From the NCBI RefSeq assembly GCF_900639985.1, contig NZ_CAAAIM010000001.1:806001-870000 (forward strand): a stretch of 64,000 nt of DNA, read 5' to 3'. This stretch comes from Legionella rowbothamii. Lineage in GTDB: Bacteria > Pseudomonadota > Gammaproteobacteria > Legionellales > Legionellaceae. Made by a program: the position numbers and the translations under genes. The notes below the pieces were generated by a model. The model was not told the origin of the DNA. It did no database searches and saw only the letters and a program-made list of their open reading frames with translations. This document shows, piece by piece, positions 55,044 through 64,000 of the stretch (position 1 is its first letter; every line of letters starts with the position of its first letter).

Positions 55044-56738
55044 CTATGGCTTTTTCCCACACGCATACTCTTGCTGGCTAGCATTCAATCCTTCTGCTAA
55101 TCGATGTTGATCCGTGGCCCCTATTTTACCAAAAAGTCTAAAAGCATGATTCATTTGTATTATTTTAGCTTTGGGTAAACGTAAAGTCACATCCACATCT
55201 GCATTAAGAGGATCCTCACTAGCCGCTAGTAATTCTCGTTTCGTCATCGTGTTAACATATTTGGAAGTGCGATCATGATCCGGCAAAAACTCTTTGCCCT
55301 TAGCCATACGCATCATTTTATAATAAGCATTTACATCGCGATAAGTAAGCTTTAGATCAAGGGCATTGTCTTGATTATAAATGTCCAGCTCCTCATTTCG
55401 CGGAAGTGAAGGATCATGCATTTTTGCATAATGCGTTTGTGGAGTGCTTTTAAAAATGCGCTCAAAAATAGCAGCTCCCAGCAAAGCGAGTCCTGTTGCC
55501 GCAACACCAAACCCCACAGCCAATACGCCTCCAAGAAATGTAGCGTACGAAGCCAAAGCAACCACGGGAGCCAAGAATAAGAAAGGCCAATTCCTAGCTA
55601 AAAAATAACCTGTCGGGCGAATTACGTATGTATAAGGAACCATGACACTATAATAAAATGCACTGCGAGCAAGGGAAAAAATCCAAAAATTTCGTGAACT
55701 GCGTTTGGCATTGTCTTCATTAGCATTAATGTAGGTAAACTGTGTGCCCTTAATACCTGCATAATTTAATGCATGATCGGTAACTGCGTTTGGGCCTTGT
55801 TTATTTTTGGGAGGCCTCACTTCGACTATTTCCCAATCATCTTTCCAAAAACCAAAATAAGAAACCGGATCGTTTCCCTGTTTCTGGACTACAACTCGAG
55901 GCTTAGAAGACAATTTATCCCAGTGATCCATATTAGTTGAAGACTGTGCCTCATGTAATCCTGCAGGATTTAAGGCATCAACACGTGCTAAGGTATAATC
56001 ACCATTATCAATAGCTAATAATAAACTTAACGAACCCCCAAGACTTGTTCCACAAACATGAACAGGATTGTGCTGCAACGCCAACCAATCATGAATACGT
56101 TGTCTACCTGTTTTATATAAAGAAGTCCCCACGGATTCAAAGCCGCGAGCATCGGAATTAATCTGGGTTAAAAATCCTTGTCCAGCAGGATAAGTGGTAC
56201 CCATAAAAATTAAGTGAGGCTCTGCATACCGATTGATTAAAGGCTCAAGACCATAAGCAAAAACTCGGTCCGAATCACGCTCTTTTCCACTGGTTAATTC
56301 AATTGGTTTTACCGCATACTCCACCAGAACCCATTCGCCGGCAATGTTTTGAGGAATACTAATCGATTCATAGGGAGTTAAATCACTATAAGGTAATAAT
56401 GCCAAACAATTACTTAAATAAAGTTGTATTTGTTCTGATTGGTTTTCATTAAATTGTTTGCCTTCTAATTGGTTAAATAACTCTAAAAAACCTTCTTGGA
56501 AAGCACGACGCATTTCCTTTAAAAATGTCGGATTACGCTCAATAAAAACGGCATGAAAAACCGTTGGGGTTAATAGCTCTCTCCAAGCATCAGTCCATCC
56601 CATCATCAATACACGCAATACATTACGTGCAATAAGAGGAGCCTGGTCTGATAAAGAAAGCCCTGCTGTTGATTCAAAACCTGCGTATCCAAAAAACTTC
56701 AAATCCAGCTCAGCTGTAAATGCATTTTGATTCCGCAT
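55044..56738 (-). CDS. Large alpha/beta-hydrolase-like protein with membrane domain
   Basis: The 564-residue protein contains a lipase-type nucleophile elbow CGTSLGGSLSLL (G-x-S-x-G, Ser232) after PHLIFMGTTYPAGQGF, so an alpha/beta-hydrolase fold is likely for residues 130-340. Residues about 365-425 are very hydrophobic, with a Gly/Ala-rich block (GGVLAVGFGVAATGLALLGA) that resembles the orphan paralogues near 25.5 kb. The C-terminal part is polar. There is no signal peptide. It resembles Legionella-specific proteins; it could be a Dot/Icm substrate, but no secretion signal can be asserted from sequence alone. Confidence 0.65.
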   Translation of the reverse strand: MRNQNAFTAELDLKFFGYAGFESTAGLSLSDQAPLIARNVLRVLMMGWTDAWRELLTPTVFHAVFIERNPTFLKEMRRAFQEGFLELFNQLEGKQFNENQSEQIQLYLSNCLALLPYSDLTPYESISIPQNIAGEWVLVEYAVKPIELTSGKERDSDRVFAYGLEPLINRYAEPHLIFMGTTYPAGQGFLTQINSDARGFESVGTSLYKTGRQRIHDWLALQHNPVHVCGTSLGGSLSLLLAIDNGDYTLARVDALNPAGLHEAQSSTNMDHWDKLSSKPRVVVQKQGNDPVSYFGFWKDDWEIVEVRPPKNKQGPNAVTDHALNYAGIKGTQFTYINANEDNAKRSSRNFWIFSLARSAFYYSVMVPYTYVIRPTGYFLARNWPFLFLAPVVALASYATFLGGVLAVGFGVAATGLALLGAAIFERIFKSTPQTHYAKMHDPSLPRNEELDIYNQDNALDLKLTYRDVNAYYKMMRMAKGKEFLPDHDRTSKYVNTMTKRELLAASEDPLNADVDVTLRLPKAKIIQMNHAFRLFGKIGATDQHRLAEGLNASQQEYACGKKP

Positions 56739-56851
56739 GTATTAAATCCTCAATTTGACTTAAAAATACACATTGTGTCATAAATTATTTCTTTGGTAAA
56801 GCCCCAGCCCCAATTTTCACTTATCTTGATGTACGCATGAGCCTTGGAAAA

Positions 56852-56871
56852 CCTGGTTGGAGCCAACCAGG
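56852..56871. repeat. Perfect short hairpin upstream of the hydrolase gene
   Basis: CCTGGTTGG and CCAACCAGG flank AG, a perfect 9-bp stem. It lies in the gap between the GST stop and the hydrolase gene start, both on the minus strand. It resembles the hairpin at 42901-42917. Confidence 0.5.
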
Positions 56872-56883
56872 CTGCGCAAGTAT

Positions 56884-57489
56884 TTATAATTGTTCTTGTT
56901 GTAGTGCTTTTACTATTGAAGGGCGAGTTTTTAAATGATGCATAAATTTTTCTATGTGCGGTACCGCAGATAAATCCATTTTAAAATAATAGGTCCATCT
57001 TAAAATAACAAATAAATAAGCGTCTGGAAGGGTAAAATGCTCTCCCATTAAATAGGTATTTTTTCCTAAATGCTCATTTACCAATTTCAACTTGGCGTGA
57101 ATCATTGGCATATAAATATTTTTTTTCATTTCTTCAGTCAGTGCTGGATTAAAAAACATACCAATAGACTTATGCAACTCTGTCGCCACATAATTTAACC
57201 ATTCTAAAGTATGATAGCGCTTCAAATCTCCTATAGGCGCTAAAACCTTTTGGTCTTTGGCCGTATCAGCCAGGTATTGCAAAATAACTTGGTTTTCAGT
57301 GATGACTTGACCATTATCCAGCATAATCACTGGCACTGCTCCTTTGGGATTAATCGCCCAAAAGTCCTCATCGTTTTTTGTTTTTTTTGTTCTTAAATCA
57401 ACTTCTACATCCTGATAACTAAAATCTAATTCATTTAAAATAATGCGTACTGCCAAAGAACAAGCCGATTTGCAATAATAGAATTTCAT
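56884..57489 (-). CDS. Glutathione S-transferase
   Basis: The 201-residue protein begins MKFYYCKSACSLAVRIILNE, with the N-terminal thioredoxin-like domain of beta-class GST (Cys10 region), NPKGAVPVIMLDNGQVITEN (the GSH-binding cis-Pro and Glu), and a C-terminal helical domain with LMGEHFTLPDAYLFVILRW. The ATG at 57489 has AAAGGAG at proper spacing; the GTG at 57495 overlaps that site. It conjugates glutathione to electrophiles in the cytoplasm. Probably its own transcript, downstream of the orphan gene. Confidence 0.92.
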   Translation of the reverse strand: MKFYYCKSACSLAVRIILNELDFSYQDVEVDLRTKKTKNDEDFWAINPKGAVPVIMLDNGQVITENQVILQYLADTAKDQKVLAPIGDLKRYHTLEWLNYVATELHKSIGMFFNPALTEEMKKNIYMPMIHAKLKLVNEHLGKNTYLMGEHFTLPDAYLFVILRWTYYFKMDLSAVPHIEKFMHHLKTRPSIVKALQQEQL

Positions 57490-57517
57490 CTTCACTCCTT
57501 TGATGTAAGTTAACCCC

Positions 57518-58531
57518 TCATCGAGTCAACGAAGAGGTTATGAATTTTTCTAGCCTAGACTCTACGTTATTGACTAACAACATAGTAGCTGATGTCCTCT
57601 TAAAAAAGAAATCCAAACCCCAAAATTTTTCTCTTAAGGTGTCTAAAACGACACAATTTTTACTCTTCCACACCTGAATGTTTTGGAGTAATTCATTAAG
57701 GCTTACATCTTTTTGCGGTCCCGCAATGTTATTATATAACTCCTTAAGCCGGCTAAATTTATCCATCGTAATTTGGTCGTGAGGCGCAATGTGCGGCAAA
57801 CGCTCCATCCCTGCATAGAGGTCCCTAAGAATTAGCTCTTTCTCATCTCCCAATCCTATGTAGGCTGAGGGAGGGGCTGGAAGTACATAAAAAGGGATCG
57901 AATTGGTGGGCTGACCAAATTCCAATATGGTTTTATAAGGCAAATCACGAAAGAAATAAGATGAAACAGAAGTAGAAATCGGCTCCTTCTGCACCGCTTC
58001 CACCAATGCAATGGCGCTATGTCGACAAGTATTTCCGACATTCAAACTCGCTACGCTTTGTTTTATTTGAGCTACATTCTCATTCGAACTGGTCTGACGC
58101 GGCACCTTATCATACTTAAGTATAATTTGCTCCTCAGACACCCAATTGGGTTGATAACAGTAAAAAGCATTTTTTTGGGTGCTTAAATTACTTAAAATCG
58201 TTAGATATTCTAAATATTGTTCGTAGCTAATATCATAAGCCTGGTAATTGATCGCGGCTTGTCGCCGTTTTTTTCTGAAAACTCCTTCATCCATTAATTG
58301 AGCAGCAATACCTCCAGAAAGGAAATAGAACGGTCGCATGCACTCATCAATGCAAGTGTCATCAATTTTACTATCGTCAAATACCTTACCTACCCGACTT
58401 AGTAAGTTATTTACCTTAAACTGATTATAAACTCCAAACAAGACAAACGAATGCACCTCAATTTTAGCAATGGCAATAAAAAATCGATCTGTTTTTTTAA
58501 TTGTGATGGGGCTATTTGGCATAATTTTCAT
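57518..58531 (-). CDS. Uncharacterised protein with conserved Cys-Arg-His motif
   Basis: I do not recognise this 337-residue protein. It has no signal peptide or membrane helix. A VGNTCRHSAIALVEAV segment at about residues 168-183 looks like the start of a catalytic helix of papain-like Cys enzymes, preceded by a segment with HSFVLFGVYNQF. The C-terminus is basic (SRLEKFITSSLTR). The ATG at 58531 is the first canonical start; the frame can open at a TTG at 58537. In Legionella, orphan genes of this kind often encode secreted effectors, but nothing here proves that. Confidence 0.5.
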   Translation of the reverse strand: MKIMPNSPITIKKTDRFFIAIAKIEVHSFVLFGVYNQFKVNNLLSRVGKVFDDSKIDDTCIDECMRPFYFLSGGIAAQLMDEGVFRKKRRQAAINYQAYDISYEQYLEYLTILSNLSTQKNAFYCYQPNWVSEEQIILKYDKVPRQTSSNENVAQIKQSVASLNVGNTCRHSAIALVEAVQKEPISTSVSSYFFRDLPYKTILEFGQPTNSIPFYVLPAPPSAYIGLGDEKELILRDLYAGMERLPHIAPHDQITMDKFSRLKELYNNIAGPQKDVSLNELLQNIQVWKSKNCVVLDTLREKFWGLDFFFKRTSATMLLVNNVESRLEKFITSSLTR

Positions 58532-58656
58532 AGGCAAAAAAATATGGCTGAAATTTTACCCTAGTTTCCATTAAGGAATTATTAACTCGTGGGGAACCTG
58601 TCAGCTGCTTTAACCTGTTAGACAAAGTCATAATGCAGGAGTGCTGTGGTACAAAT

Positions 58657-58692
58657 TCTCCTATTACACGGCGCTAATACGAATAGGGGCTA
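58657..58692. repeat. Dispersed palindrome, family C-like copy
   Basis: CTCCTATT and AATAGGGG flank ACACGGCGCTAATACG. The inner GCGCTAATACG matches the family C arm at 24898-24908. It lies between the orphan gene promoter and the upstream hydrolase stop, both minus. Confidence 0.45.
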
Positions 58693-58704
58693 AGTTTTAT
58701 CACA

Positions 58705-59964
58705 TTAAGGCATACATTTTAGTTCGGGATGGGACTTTATAATCAATTTATATAATTTAAGATTAGCATTCAGAATCTCATCGCCTAATTTAGAATCAGG
58801 ATTACCTTCGCCCCCTTTACTATTTAATGCAATTACAGTGGTTACGTTATTACAAGGTTGCCAAAAATACATCGTTCTAAATCCTAAAGTACTTCCTTTA
58901 TAAATCCAGAATTTTTGCTGAAGTTCTTTATCGTAGTAATAACCAACCCCCAATCCAAATCCTCGCGGGTCCTCAGCAGATACCGTTGAAATTGGAGATC
59001 CTGTTTTTATTGAAACTACAGACTCTAATTCAGCAAGTGCCTGAGCTCTATGAGCTGCATCAATTAACTTACCGTGATACAGTAATTGGACCCACTGCAC
59101 CACATCTTGGGTATTGGCCACAATCGCCCCTGCAGCACCCGCCCATGAAAGATCATTGTTAAAGGTATCCACAAGTTTTGGGGGTTCTTGATCTAAATAA
59201 TAGCCATGTACCTTTTCTAAAGAAATAGTTTTTTGTGTTGCTGGGCCCTCAGGACCAGCAGGATAGTAAGTCTGATTTAATCCATTTTTGGCACTAACAA
59301 TCCGTAACTTCAATTGGTTTGCAAAAGTATCTCCAGTCACTTTTTCAATGACCTTTCCTGCAAGTATATAATTAGTGTTAGAGTACTCATATGTGTTTTT
59401 TCTATGCTTAGGTAATGGTTTTTCTGGATGAGCATAGCTTAATAGCTCCTCATCAGTCCAAACCCGAGATAGATTAGCTTCCATCTTTTTATTGAAATCA
59501 TCGTCTACAGAATAATTAGGAATACCACTGGTCATATTCAACAATTGTCGCAAAGTCACATCCCGCCAATGAGGATATTGGGGAAGCCATTTATCCAAAT
59601 GATCCTCCAATGATAATTTCCCTTCCGCTTGCAGCTGCAGGAGCATTAACGAGGTGAACGACTTAGTGATGCTGCCTATATCAAATAAGCTGTCTGCATT
59701 CACGGTTTTTGAAATTGGCGGCAAACCGAAAGTTCCTGTAAATGCCGTTTTAACCTCATATTGATTATTCCCTTGATGTTGAGGAATTAATACCGATGCC
59801 TGAACTGCTGTAAATTTTTCCTTTTTACTGTATTTCTTATAGTAGCCATCAACTGTTTTTTTTAAGAAATCCGTAACATAAGGCGCTGAATTTGTAACGG
59901 CATACGTAAAAGGCGAAAGGAATAACGCGGTTAATCCTAAGACAGATGATTTAATCTTCAACAT
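58705..59964 (-). CDS. Beta-lactamase-fold serine hydrolase (class C / esterase family)
   Basis: The 419-residue protein has a signal peptide (ends near FTYAVTN) and the class C beta-lactamase/DD-peptidase motifs: S-x-x-K at residues 98-101 (GSITKSFTSL) and Y-S-N at 194-196 (YEYSNTNYIL). The C-terminal third motif is less clear (IYKGSTLGFRT region, KGS). Such proteins can be esterases, DD-peptidases or beta-lactamases; a resistance role cannot be assumed. It is periplasmic or exported. It is upstream of nothing in operon; gltX follows on the same strand after 72 bases. Confidence 0.82.
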   Translation of the reverse strand: MLKIKSSVLGLTALFLSPFTYAVTNSAPYVTDFLKKTVDGYYKKYSKKEKFTAVQASVLIPQHQGNNQYEVKTAFTGTFGLPPISKTVNADSLFDIGSITKSFTSLMLLQLQAEGKLSLEDHLDKWLPQYPHWRDVTLRQLLNMTSGIPNYSVDDDFNKKMEANLSRVWTDEELLSYAHPEKPLPKHRKNTYEYSNTNYILAGKVIEKVTGDTFANQLKLRIVSAKNGLNQTYYPAGPEGPATQKTISLEKVHGYYLDQEPPKLVDTFNNDLSWAGAAGAIVANTQDVVQWVQLLYHGKLIDAAHRAQALAELESVVSIKTGSPISTVSAEDPRGFGLGVGYYYDKELQQKFWIYKGSTLGFRTMYFWQPCNNVTTVIALNSKGGEGNPDSKLGDEILNANLKLYKLIIKSHPELKCMP

Positions 59965-60036
59965 TCATTCCTTGAGCTAGGCATTCACCGATGCGTTCAC
60001 AAAGATAAAATTTACATCGATGTGAACGCTTGCGAA

Positions 60037-61452
60037 TTAATTGGTTGATGAGGCGCGAATGTTTAATTGTTCTAAAGCACCTTCTAGGCGACTTAGTACT
60101 CTATCCTTGCCTAACAAAAGCAGAGTCATATCAATAGAAGGCGACATACTAGAGCCAGTGACTGCAACCCGTAAAGGTTGAGCTATTTTACCCATATTAA
60201 TATCAAACTGAGCACAAGTATCATTAATGCATTCTTGCAATACATCTTTTTGCCACTCAGTAACTGCTTTAAACCGCTCATAAAGTGCCATTAACGGCTC
60301 TAAAACAACTGGGCGTAAATGCTTTTTCACTGCATCTTCATTGTATTCAATAGAATCGGTAAAGAAATACATACTGATTTCAGCCATTTCAACTAAGCTT
60401 TTGCAGCGTTCAGCTTGGATTGCGACCAATTCTTTTAAATCGGGTCCCTTAGATAAATCCACACCAGCTTGCTCAAAATGCCAGCTCAGTGCTTTAGCAA
60501 CTTCTTGAGGCGAATCACTTTTTTGATAATGTTGGTTTAACCAATACAACTTATCATAGTTAAAACTAGAAACTCCCCTACTTACATTTTTAAGATCAAA
60601 ACAGGAAATCATTTCATCCAGACTAAAAATCTCCTGATCGCCATGAGACCATCCAAGGCGAACCAGATAGTTTAATAAAGCATGAGGTAAAACACCCAGC
60701 TCTTTAAATTGCAATACACTTACTGCACCATGACGTTTAGATAAACGCTTGCCATCGTCACCTAAGATCATGGGTAAGTGAGCGAATACTGGCTCAGGTG
60801 CGTTTAATGCGCGAAACAAATTAATTTGTCTTGGAGTATTATTCACATGATCATCACCACGAATCACGTGGGTAATGCTCATATCCAAATCATCAATAAC
60901 TACCGCAAAATTGTATGTAGGATGCCCGTCAGAACGCACCAGAATTAAATCATCTAATTCTTTATTCTCTACATGAATTTCACCATAAACCTCATCGGTG
61001 AATGAAACCGTACCCTCTTCTGGGTTTTTAAAACGAATAACGAAAGGCTTGTCTGTTTGCGGCAAATTTTTATTACGGCAATGACCATCATATCGTGGCT
61101 TTTCTTTAGCAGCCAATTGGGCTTCACGCAATGTTTCCAGGCGCTCTTTACTGCATTCGCAACGATAGGCTTTGCCTTCATCTAAAAACTGCTGTGCTAC
61201 TTGATTATATCGCTCATAGCGATCAGTTTGATAAAAAGGTCCTTCATCCCAATCTAATCCTAACCAAGCCATGCCATCCAAAATAGCTTGCACGGACTCT
61301 TGAGTAGAGCGTTCTCTATCGGTGTCTTCAATTCTTAAAATAAATTGGCCTTTATGGCGTTTTGCATAAAGCCATGAAAATAAAGCAGTGCGGACACCAC
61401 CTACATGTAAAAATCCGGTTGGACTTGGTGCAAATCGAGTTCTAACAGTCAT
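60037..61452 (-). CDS. gltX: Glutamyl-tRNA synthetase
   Basis: GltX charges tRNA-Glu, two copies of which are in this window. The 471-residue protein begins TVRTRFAPSPTGFLHVGGVR, which carries the HIGH-like signature, has the NFAVVIDDLDMSITHVIRGD segment, and the KMSKS-like KRLSKRHGAV. Length is normal for the family (470). The non-zinc CxCx cluster region has CECSKERL. It is essential. Confidence 0.97.
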   Translation of the reverse strand: MTVRTRFAPSPTGFLHVGGVRTALFSWLYAKRHKGQFILRIEDTDRERSTQESVQAILDGMAWLGLDWDEGPFYQTDRYERYNQVAQQFLDEGKAYRCECSKERLETLREAQLAAKEKPRYDGHCRNKNLPQTDKPFVIRFKNPEEGTVSFTDEVYGEIHVENKELDDLILVRSDGHPTYNFAVVIDDLDMSITHVIRGDDHVNNTPRQINLFRALNAPEPVFAHLPMILGDDGKRLSKRHGAVSVLQFKELGVLPHALLNYLVRLGWSHGDQEIFSLDEMISCFDLKNVSRGVSSFNYDKLYWLNQHYQKSDSPQEVAKALSWHFEQAGVDLSKGPDLKELVAIQAERCKSLVEMAEISMYFFTDSIEYNEDAVKKHLRPVVLEPLMALYERFKAVTEWQKDVLQECINDTCAQFDINMGKIAQPLRVAVTGSSMSPSIDMTLLLLGKDRVLSRLEGALEQLNIRASSTN

Positions 61453-61709
61453 AATCTCTTCTGTTGTTATGGGATAAAATAATACATTGCCATTAAGCTA
61501 AGGAAAGGTTGTAGGTTGGGCCCCTGGCCTAGCCTACAACATATATATAATCCTTAACTTAATGGCAGCACTTTTAAAATAGCATTTTGAGTATATAATA
61601 ACTGACTTTGTAGTCTGGGTGAAGCGCCTTACATAAGGACTTGAATGCAGCAAATAAGTTGTGATACACAGAAAACAAACGCCAGATTATCTACCCCCAG
61701 GAGTCATCC
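61453..61709. other. Divergent region between gltX and letS
   Basis: This 257-bp gap holds divergent promoters for gltX (minus) and letS (plus) and one family A palindrome at 61510-61538. A small hairpin or terminator was not recognised. The letS ribosome binding site CCAGGAG lies at 61697-61703. Confidence 0.5.
61510..61538. repeat. Dispersed palindrome, family A copy
   Basis: The element reads TGTAGGTTGGGCCC through GGCCTAGCCTACA, with inverted ends TGTAGG/CCTACA. It lies in the gltX-letS promoter region, 58 bases upstream of the gltX start. Confidence 0.6.
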
Positions 61710-64000
61710 TTGAAAAGTATTGGTATCAAATATCAACTAAGAATCACCACCCTTATCCCAGCATTTCTCGTCGCATTACTCTTCGCAGTCTTTTACAATG
61801 GCCTCTTTGGTAATGACCTAAAACAACACATGTCCCGGCTTGGGGAGGCTTATATTCGCCAATTAGTACCGGCAGCTCAGTATGCAATGCTTCGTCGAGA
61901 TGATCGCACCCTACAAGGCTTAATTAATGCCTCAACAATTAACCCAGAAGTTAAAGCACTTGCATTTTATAATAGCGAAGGGCAATTATTGGCTTATCGC
62001 GGCGGCAAGCACTCCCTGCATAAACCCTTTACACCGCCCGACTTTACGGGGGATTATATTGAAAGCAAACAGATAAACCCCTTCACCATTAACTTCATTG
62101 CCCCAGTCACTATTCCTAAATTTAATCTGTACTCCAATAATACTTTTAGTAGAAATTTAACGAATGCCTCAACCTTCCAAGCCGATGACATTCTTGGTTG
62201 GCTTTCCATTGATATTGATACCCGCTCTATGTTAATCAAACGTTATCAAATGCTGATTGTTACTATTTTCATTACCTTATTTGGCCTGTTAATGGGATTA
62301 ACCAGCCATTATTTTCTCTCTAAACGTATTTATTTACCCATTTCGCGTTTGCGGCGTAGTATGAAACAAATTCTACGTAATGAGTTTGAAACGGAAATAA
62401 AAACCTCAAGTAAAGGTGAGTTAGGCATTATTGAAAAAGGATGCGCCCACTTACAAAAAAAATACATCGATACAATCAAAGACCTTAATCAGCATATTGA
62501 GGTCGCTACTGAGGACTTACAGCAAAGTCTGGAGCTTTTAGAAGAAAAAAATATTGAGTTGTCTTTAGAAAAGAAAAAAACCGAAGAAAAAAGTCGGCAA
62601 AAATCTGAATTTATTGCCAATATGAGCCATGAGATTCGTACGCCAATGAATGGCGTTATTGGTTTTACTAATGTGTTACTGGAAAGTAAACTTGACCCAT
62701 TACAAATGGATTATGTAAAAACCATTAAATCCTCTGCTCAAGATTTATTAGGTATTATTAATGATATCCTCGACTTCTCGAAAATTGATGCAGGAAAATT
62801 GCATCTGGATTGCATTCCCTTAAATATTCGACATTGCATTGATGAGGTACTTACCCTAGCAGCTCCTACTGCACATAAAAAAGGAATTGATTTAATCCCG
62901 ATTACTGACATTAATGTGCCCAAAACGGTATTGGGTGATCCCTTCCGTATTAAACAATTCATTAGTAATCTAATAACCAATGCCGTGAAATTTACGGATC
63001 ATGGCTATGTGCTTATACGAACTCATATTGAGCAAGAAACGGAAAAGGATTACACCTTTTGCATTACGATCAGTGATACTGGATTGGGAATATCACCCGA
63101 GGATCAAAGCAAATTGTTCACTGCATTTAATCAAGCAGATACGAGTATTACCCGCCGTTATGGGGGCTCTGGTTTAGGCCTGGTAATTTGTAAAAAGCTT
63201 TGTGAGGAAATGGGGGGGCGTTTGAGTATGACGAGTGAGCTAAATAAAGGCTCTGCCTTTACTGCCCATATCAAAGTGGAAAAATTAGCTGCTTATGAAA
63301 TAGAAAAGAATCAAACACATCGCTTTGCCCATTTTAAAGTATTGTGCTTCGATGATAACCCACTGCATTTAGAAGCTCTATGCAATGGTTTAGGTTATTG
63401 GGGAATAGAATGTATTTCTGTAAATTCATTTAGCCAGCTGCCTCAAGCCTTAGATGATAATATGGATTGTAAAATGGCCTTCCTGAACGTAAATCAAGGC
63501 TGTGAACGGCAAATAGAAAAAATTATTGCAGCACATAATCATTTCCCTTATGTACTTATTTCTAAATGGCATATTCATGATTATGCGGCATTAGGTGCCC
63601 ATGGCTTTTTATTTAAACCGATTAGTATCCAAAAGCTCCAAGATATTATTGAATTACTCATTAATGAAAGTCCCCAAAAAAAACAAGGAAATCATGAACT
63701 AGATGGTTTAAGAGAGCAATTACGTTTTCTGCACCCAGACTTATTGATTGCTGAAGATAACCCTGTAAATAAAATGCTACTGGACTCATTATTAGGAACT
63801 CATGCCAATATCGATGCGGTCGACGATGGGGAGATGGCTGTTTCTTCATGCAATGAAAAAAAATACGATATTATCCTGCTTGACTTGCAAATGCCTAAGC
63901 TAAATGGTTTAGAGGCCGCCCGTATCATTCGCCAAAAATCGCAGCTCAACCGGCACACCCCCGTCGTTTTGATTAGCGCTAATAGCAGTGATGTCAATAA
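61710..64000 (+). CDS. letS: Hybrid sensor kinase LetS (BarA/GacS type), continues past the right edge
   Basis: LetS with LetA controls the Legionella switch from replication to transmission via small RNAs and CsrA. A TTG start at 61710 is preceded by CCAGGAG with good spacing. The order is: membrane helix (about 12-30), periplasmic sensor, second helix, HAMP, coiled coil, kinase core with His307 (FIANMSHEIRTPMNGVIGF), N-box, DTGLGIS and GGSGLGLVICK, then two receiver-like domains. The first receiver lacks a usable phospho-Asp (FLNVNQ). The second has the acceptor Asp725 in IILLDLQMPKLNG. The final HPt domain lies outside the window. Confidence 0.92.
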   Translation, partial: MKSIGIKYQLRITTLIPAFLVALLFAVFYNGLFGNDLKQHMSRLGEAYIRQLVPAAQYAMLRRDDRTLQGLINASTINPEVKALAFYNSEGQLLAYRGGKHSLHKPFTPPDFTGDYIESKQINPFTINFIAPVTIPKFNLYSNNTFSRNLTNASTFQADDILGWLSIDIDTRSMLIKRYQMLIVTIFITLFGLLMGLTSHYFLSKRIYLPISRLRRSMKQILRNEFETEIKTSSKGELGIIEKGCAHLQKKYIDTIKDLNQHIEVATEDLQQSLELLEEKNIELSLEKKKTEEKSRQKSEFIANMSHEIRTPMNGVIGFTNVLLESKLDPLQMDYVKTIKSSAQDLLGIINDILDFSKIDAGKLHLDCIPLNIRHCIDEVLTLAAPTAHKKGIDLIPITDINVPKTVLGDPFRIKQFISNLITNAVKFTDHGYVLIRTHIEQETEKDYTFCITISDTGLGISPEDQSKLFTAFNQADTSITRRYGGSGLGLVICKKLCEEMGGRLSMTSELNKGSAFTAHIKVEKLAAYEIEKNQTHRFAHFKVLCFDDNPLHLEALCNGLGYWGIECISVNSFSQLPQALDDNMDCKMAFLNVNQGCERQIEKIIAAHNHFPYVLISKWHIHDYAALGAHGFLFKPISIQKLQDIIELLINESPQKKQGNHELDGLREQLRFLHPDLLIAEDNPVNKMLLDSLLGTHANIDAVDDGEMAVSSCNEKKYDIILLDLQMPKLNGLEAARIIRQKSQLNRHTPVVLISANSSDVN

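Noticed and set aside
58705..59964. Antibiotic-resistance beta-lactamase
   Set aside because: The S-x-x-K and Y-S-N motifs are shared by esterases and DD-peptidases; nothing in the sequence or context supports a resistance role.

Overview
The window looks like the chromosome of a Legionella species. The evidence is a type II secretion pair of the LspL/LspM type standing alone, a eukaryote-like ecto-NTPDase (Lpg1905 type), a BarA/GacS-type kinase matching LetS, a Kdo hydroxylase, and several Legionella-style orphan genes with hydrophobic blocks or acidic tails. The base composition looks AT-rich throughout, and nothing by eye marks the central cluster as a recent arrival.

Layout. 1-5951: start of lepA (minus), mltB, lspL-lspM, then an S1/P1 nuclease and a SPOR lipoprotein (minus), and a dGTPase-like HD hydrolase. 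6280-6601: a minus-strand tRNA operon (Ala-GGC, Glu-TTC, Glu-TTC) with a near-perfect sigma-70 promoter. 7004-24853: a 24-gene, one-strand, tightly overlapping flagellar-type type III secretion cluster, in the order fliQ-fliR-flhB-flhA-flgF-flgG-flgA-flgH-flgI-flgB-flgC-fliE-fliF-[fliG slot]-fliH-fliI-fliJ-[fliK slot]-flgD-flgE-fliM-fliN-fliO-fliP. 25450-26079: two tandem paralogous membrane proteins of unknown function. 26401-27528: a TPR protein. 27574-36781: a four-gene MdtABC-like RND efflux operon with its outer-membrane channel. 36859-44793: Kdo 3-hydroxylase, YchJ, a KefB/C-type antiporter, a RoxA-like oxygenase, a tiny Cys-rich lipoprotein, an EamA transporter, the NTPDase and EpmC. 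44969-50514: an MmpL-like exporter plus an NRPS-like A-T-C protein broken by an in-frame TAG. 50724-54968: a small secreted protein, an outer-membrane beta-barrel, a class III nucleotide cyclase, and a divergent azoR/LysR pair. 55044-64000: a large alpha/beta-hydrolase-like protein, a GST, an orphan protein, a beta-lactamase-fold hydrolase, gltX, and letS running off the right edge.

The most interesting object is the 18-kb cluster. It encodes a complete export gate, ATPase complex, MS-ring, rod, P- and L-rings, hook cap and hook. Within the window there is no flagellin, filament cap, hook-filament junction protein, FlgJ, stator, chemotaxis protein, FliA, FlgM or flagellar master regulator. 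The rotor is also taken apart: the FliG position holds a 146-residue protein with no recognisable FliG domain, FliF lacks the long cytoplasmic tail that normally binds FliG, and FliM is short and lacks the CheY-binding motif. The simplest reading is a hook-basal-body secretion device that no longer rotates. Its gene order is a circular permutation (break between fliP and fliQ) of the compact fla operon order seen in Firmicutes and deltaproteobacteria, not the usual gammaproteobacterial arrangement.

Short palindromic repeats of at least three families lie in many intergenic gaps, often between convergent genes. One repeat supplies the last codons of an RND pump gene.
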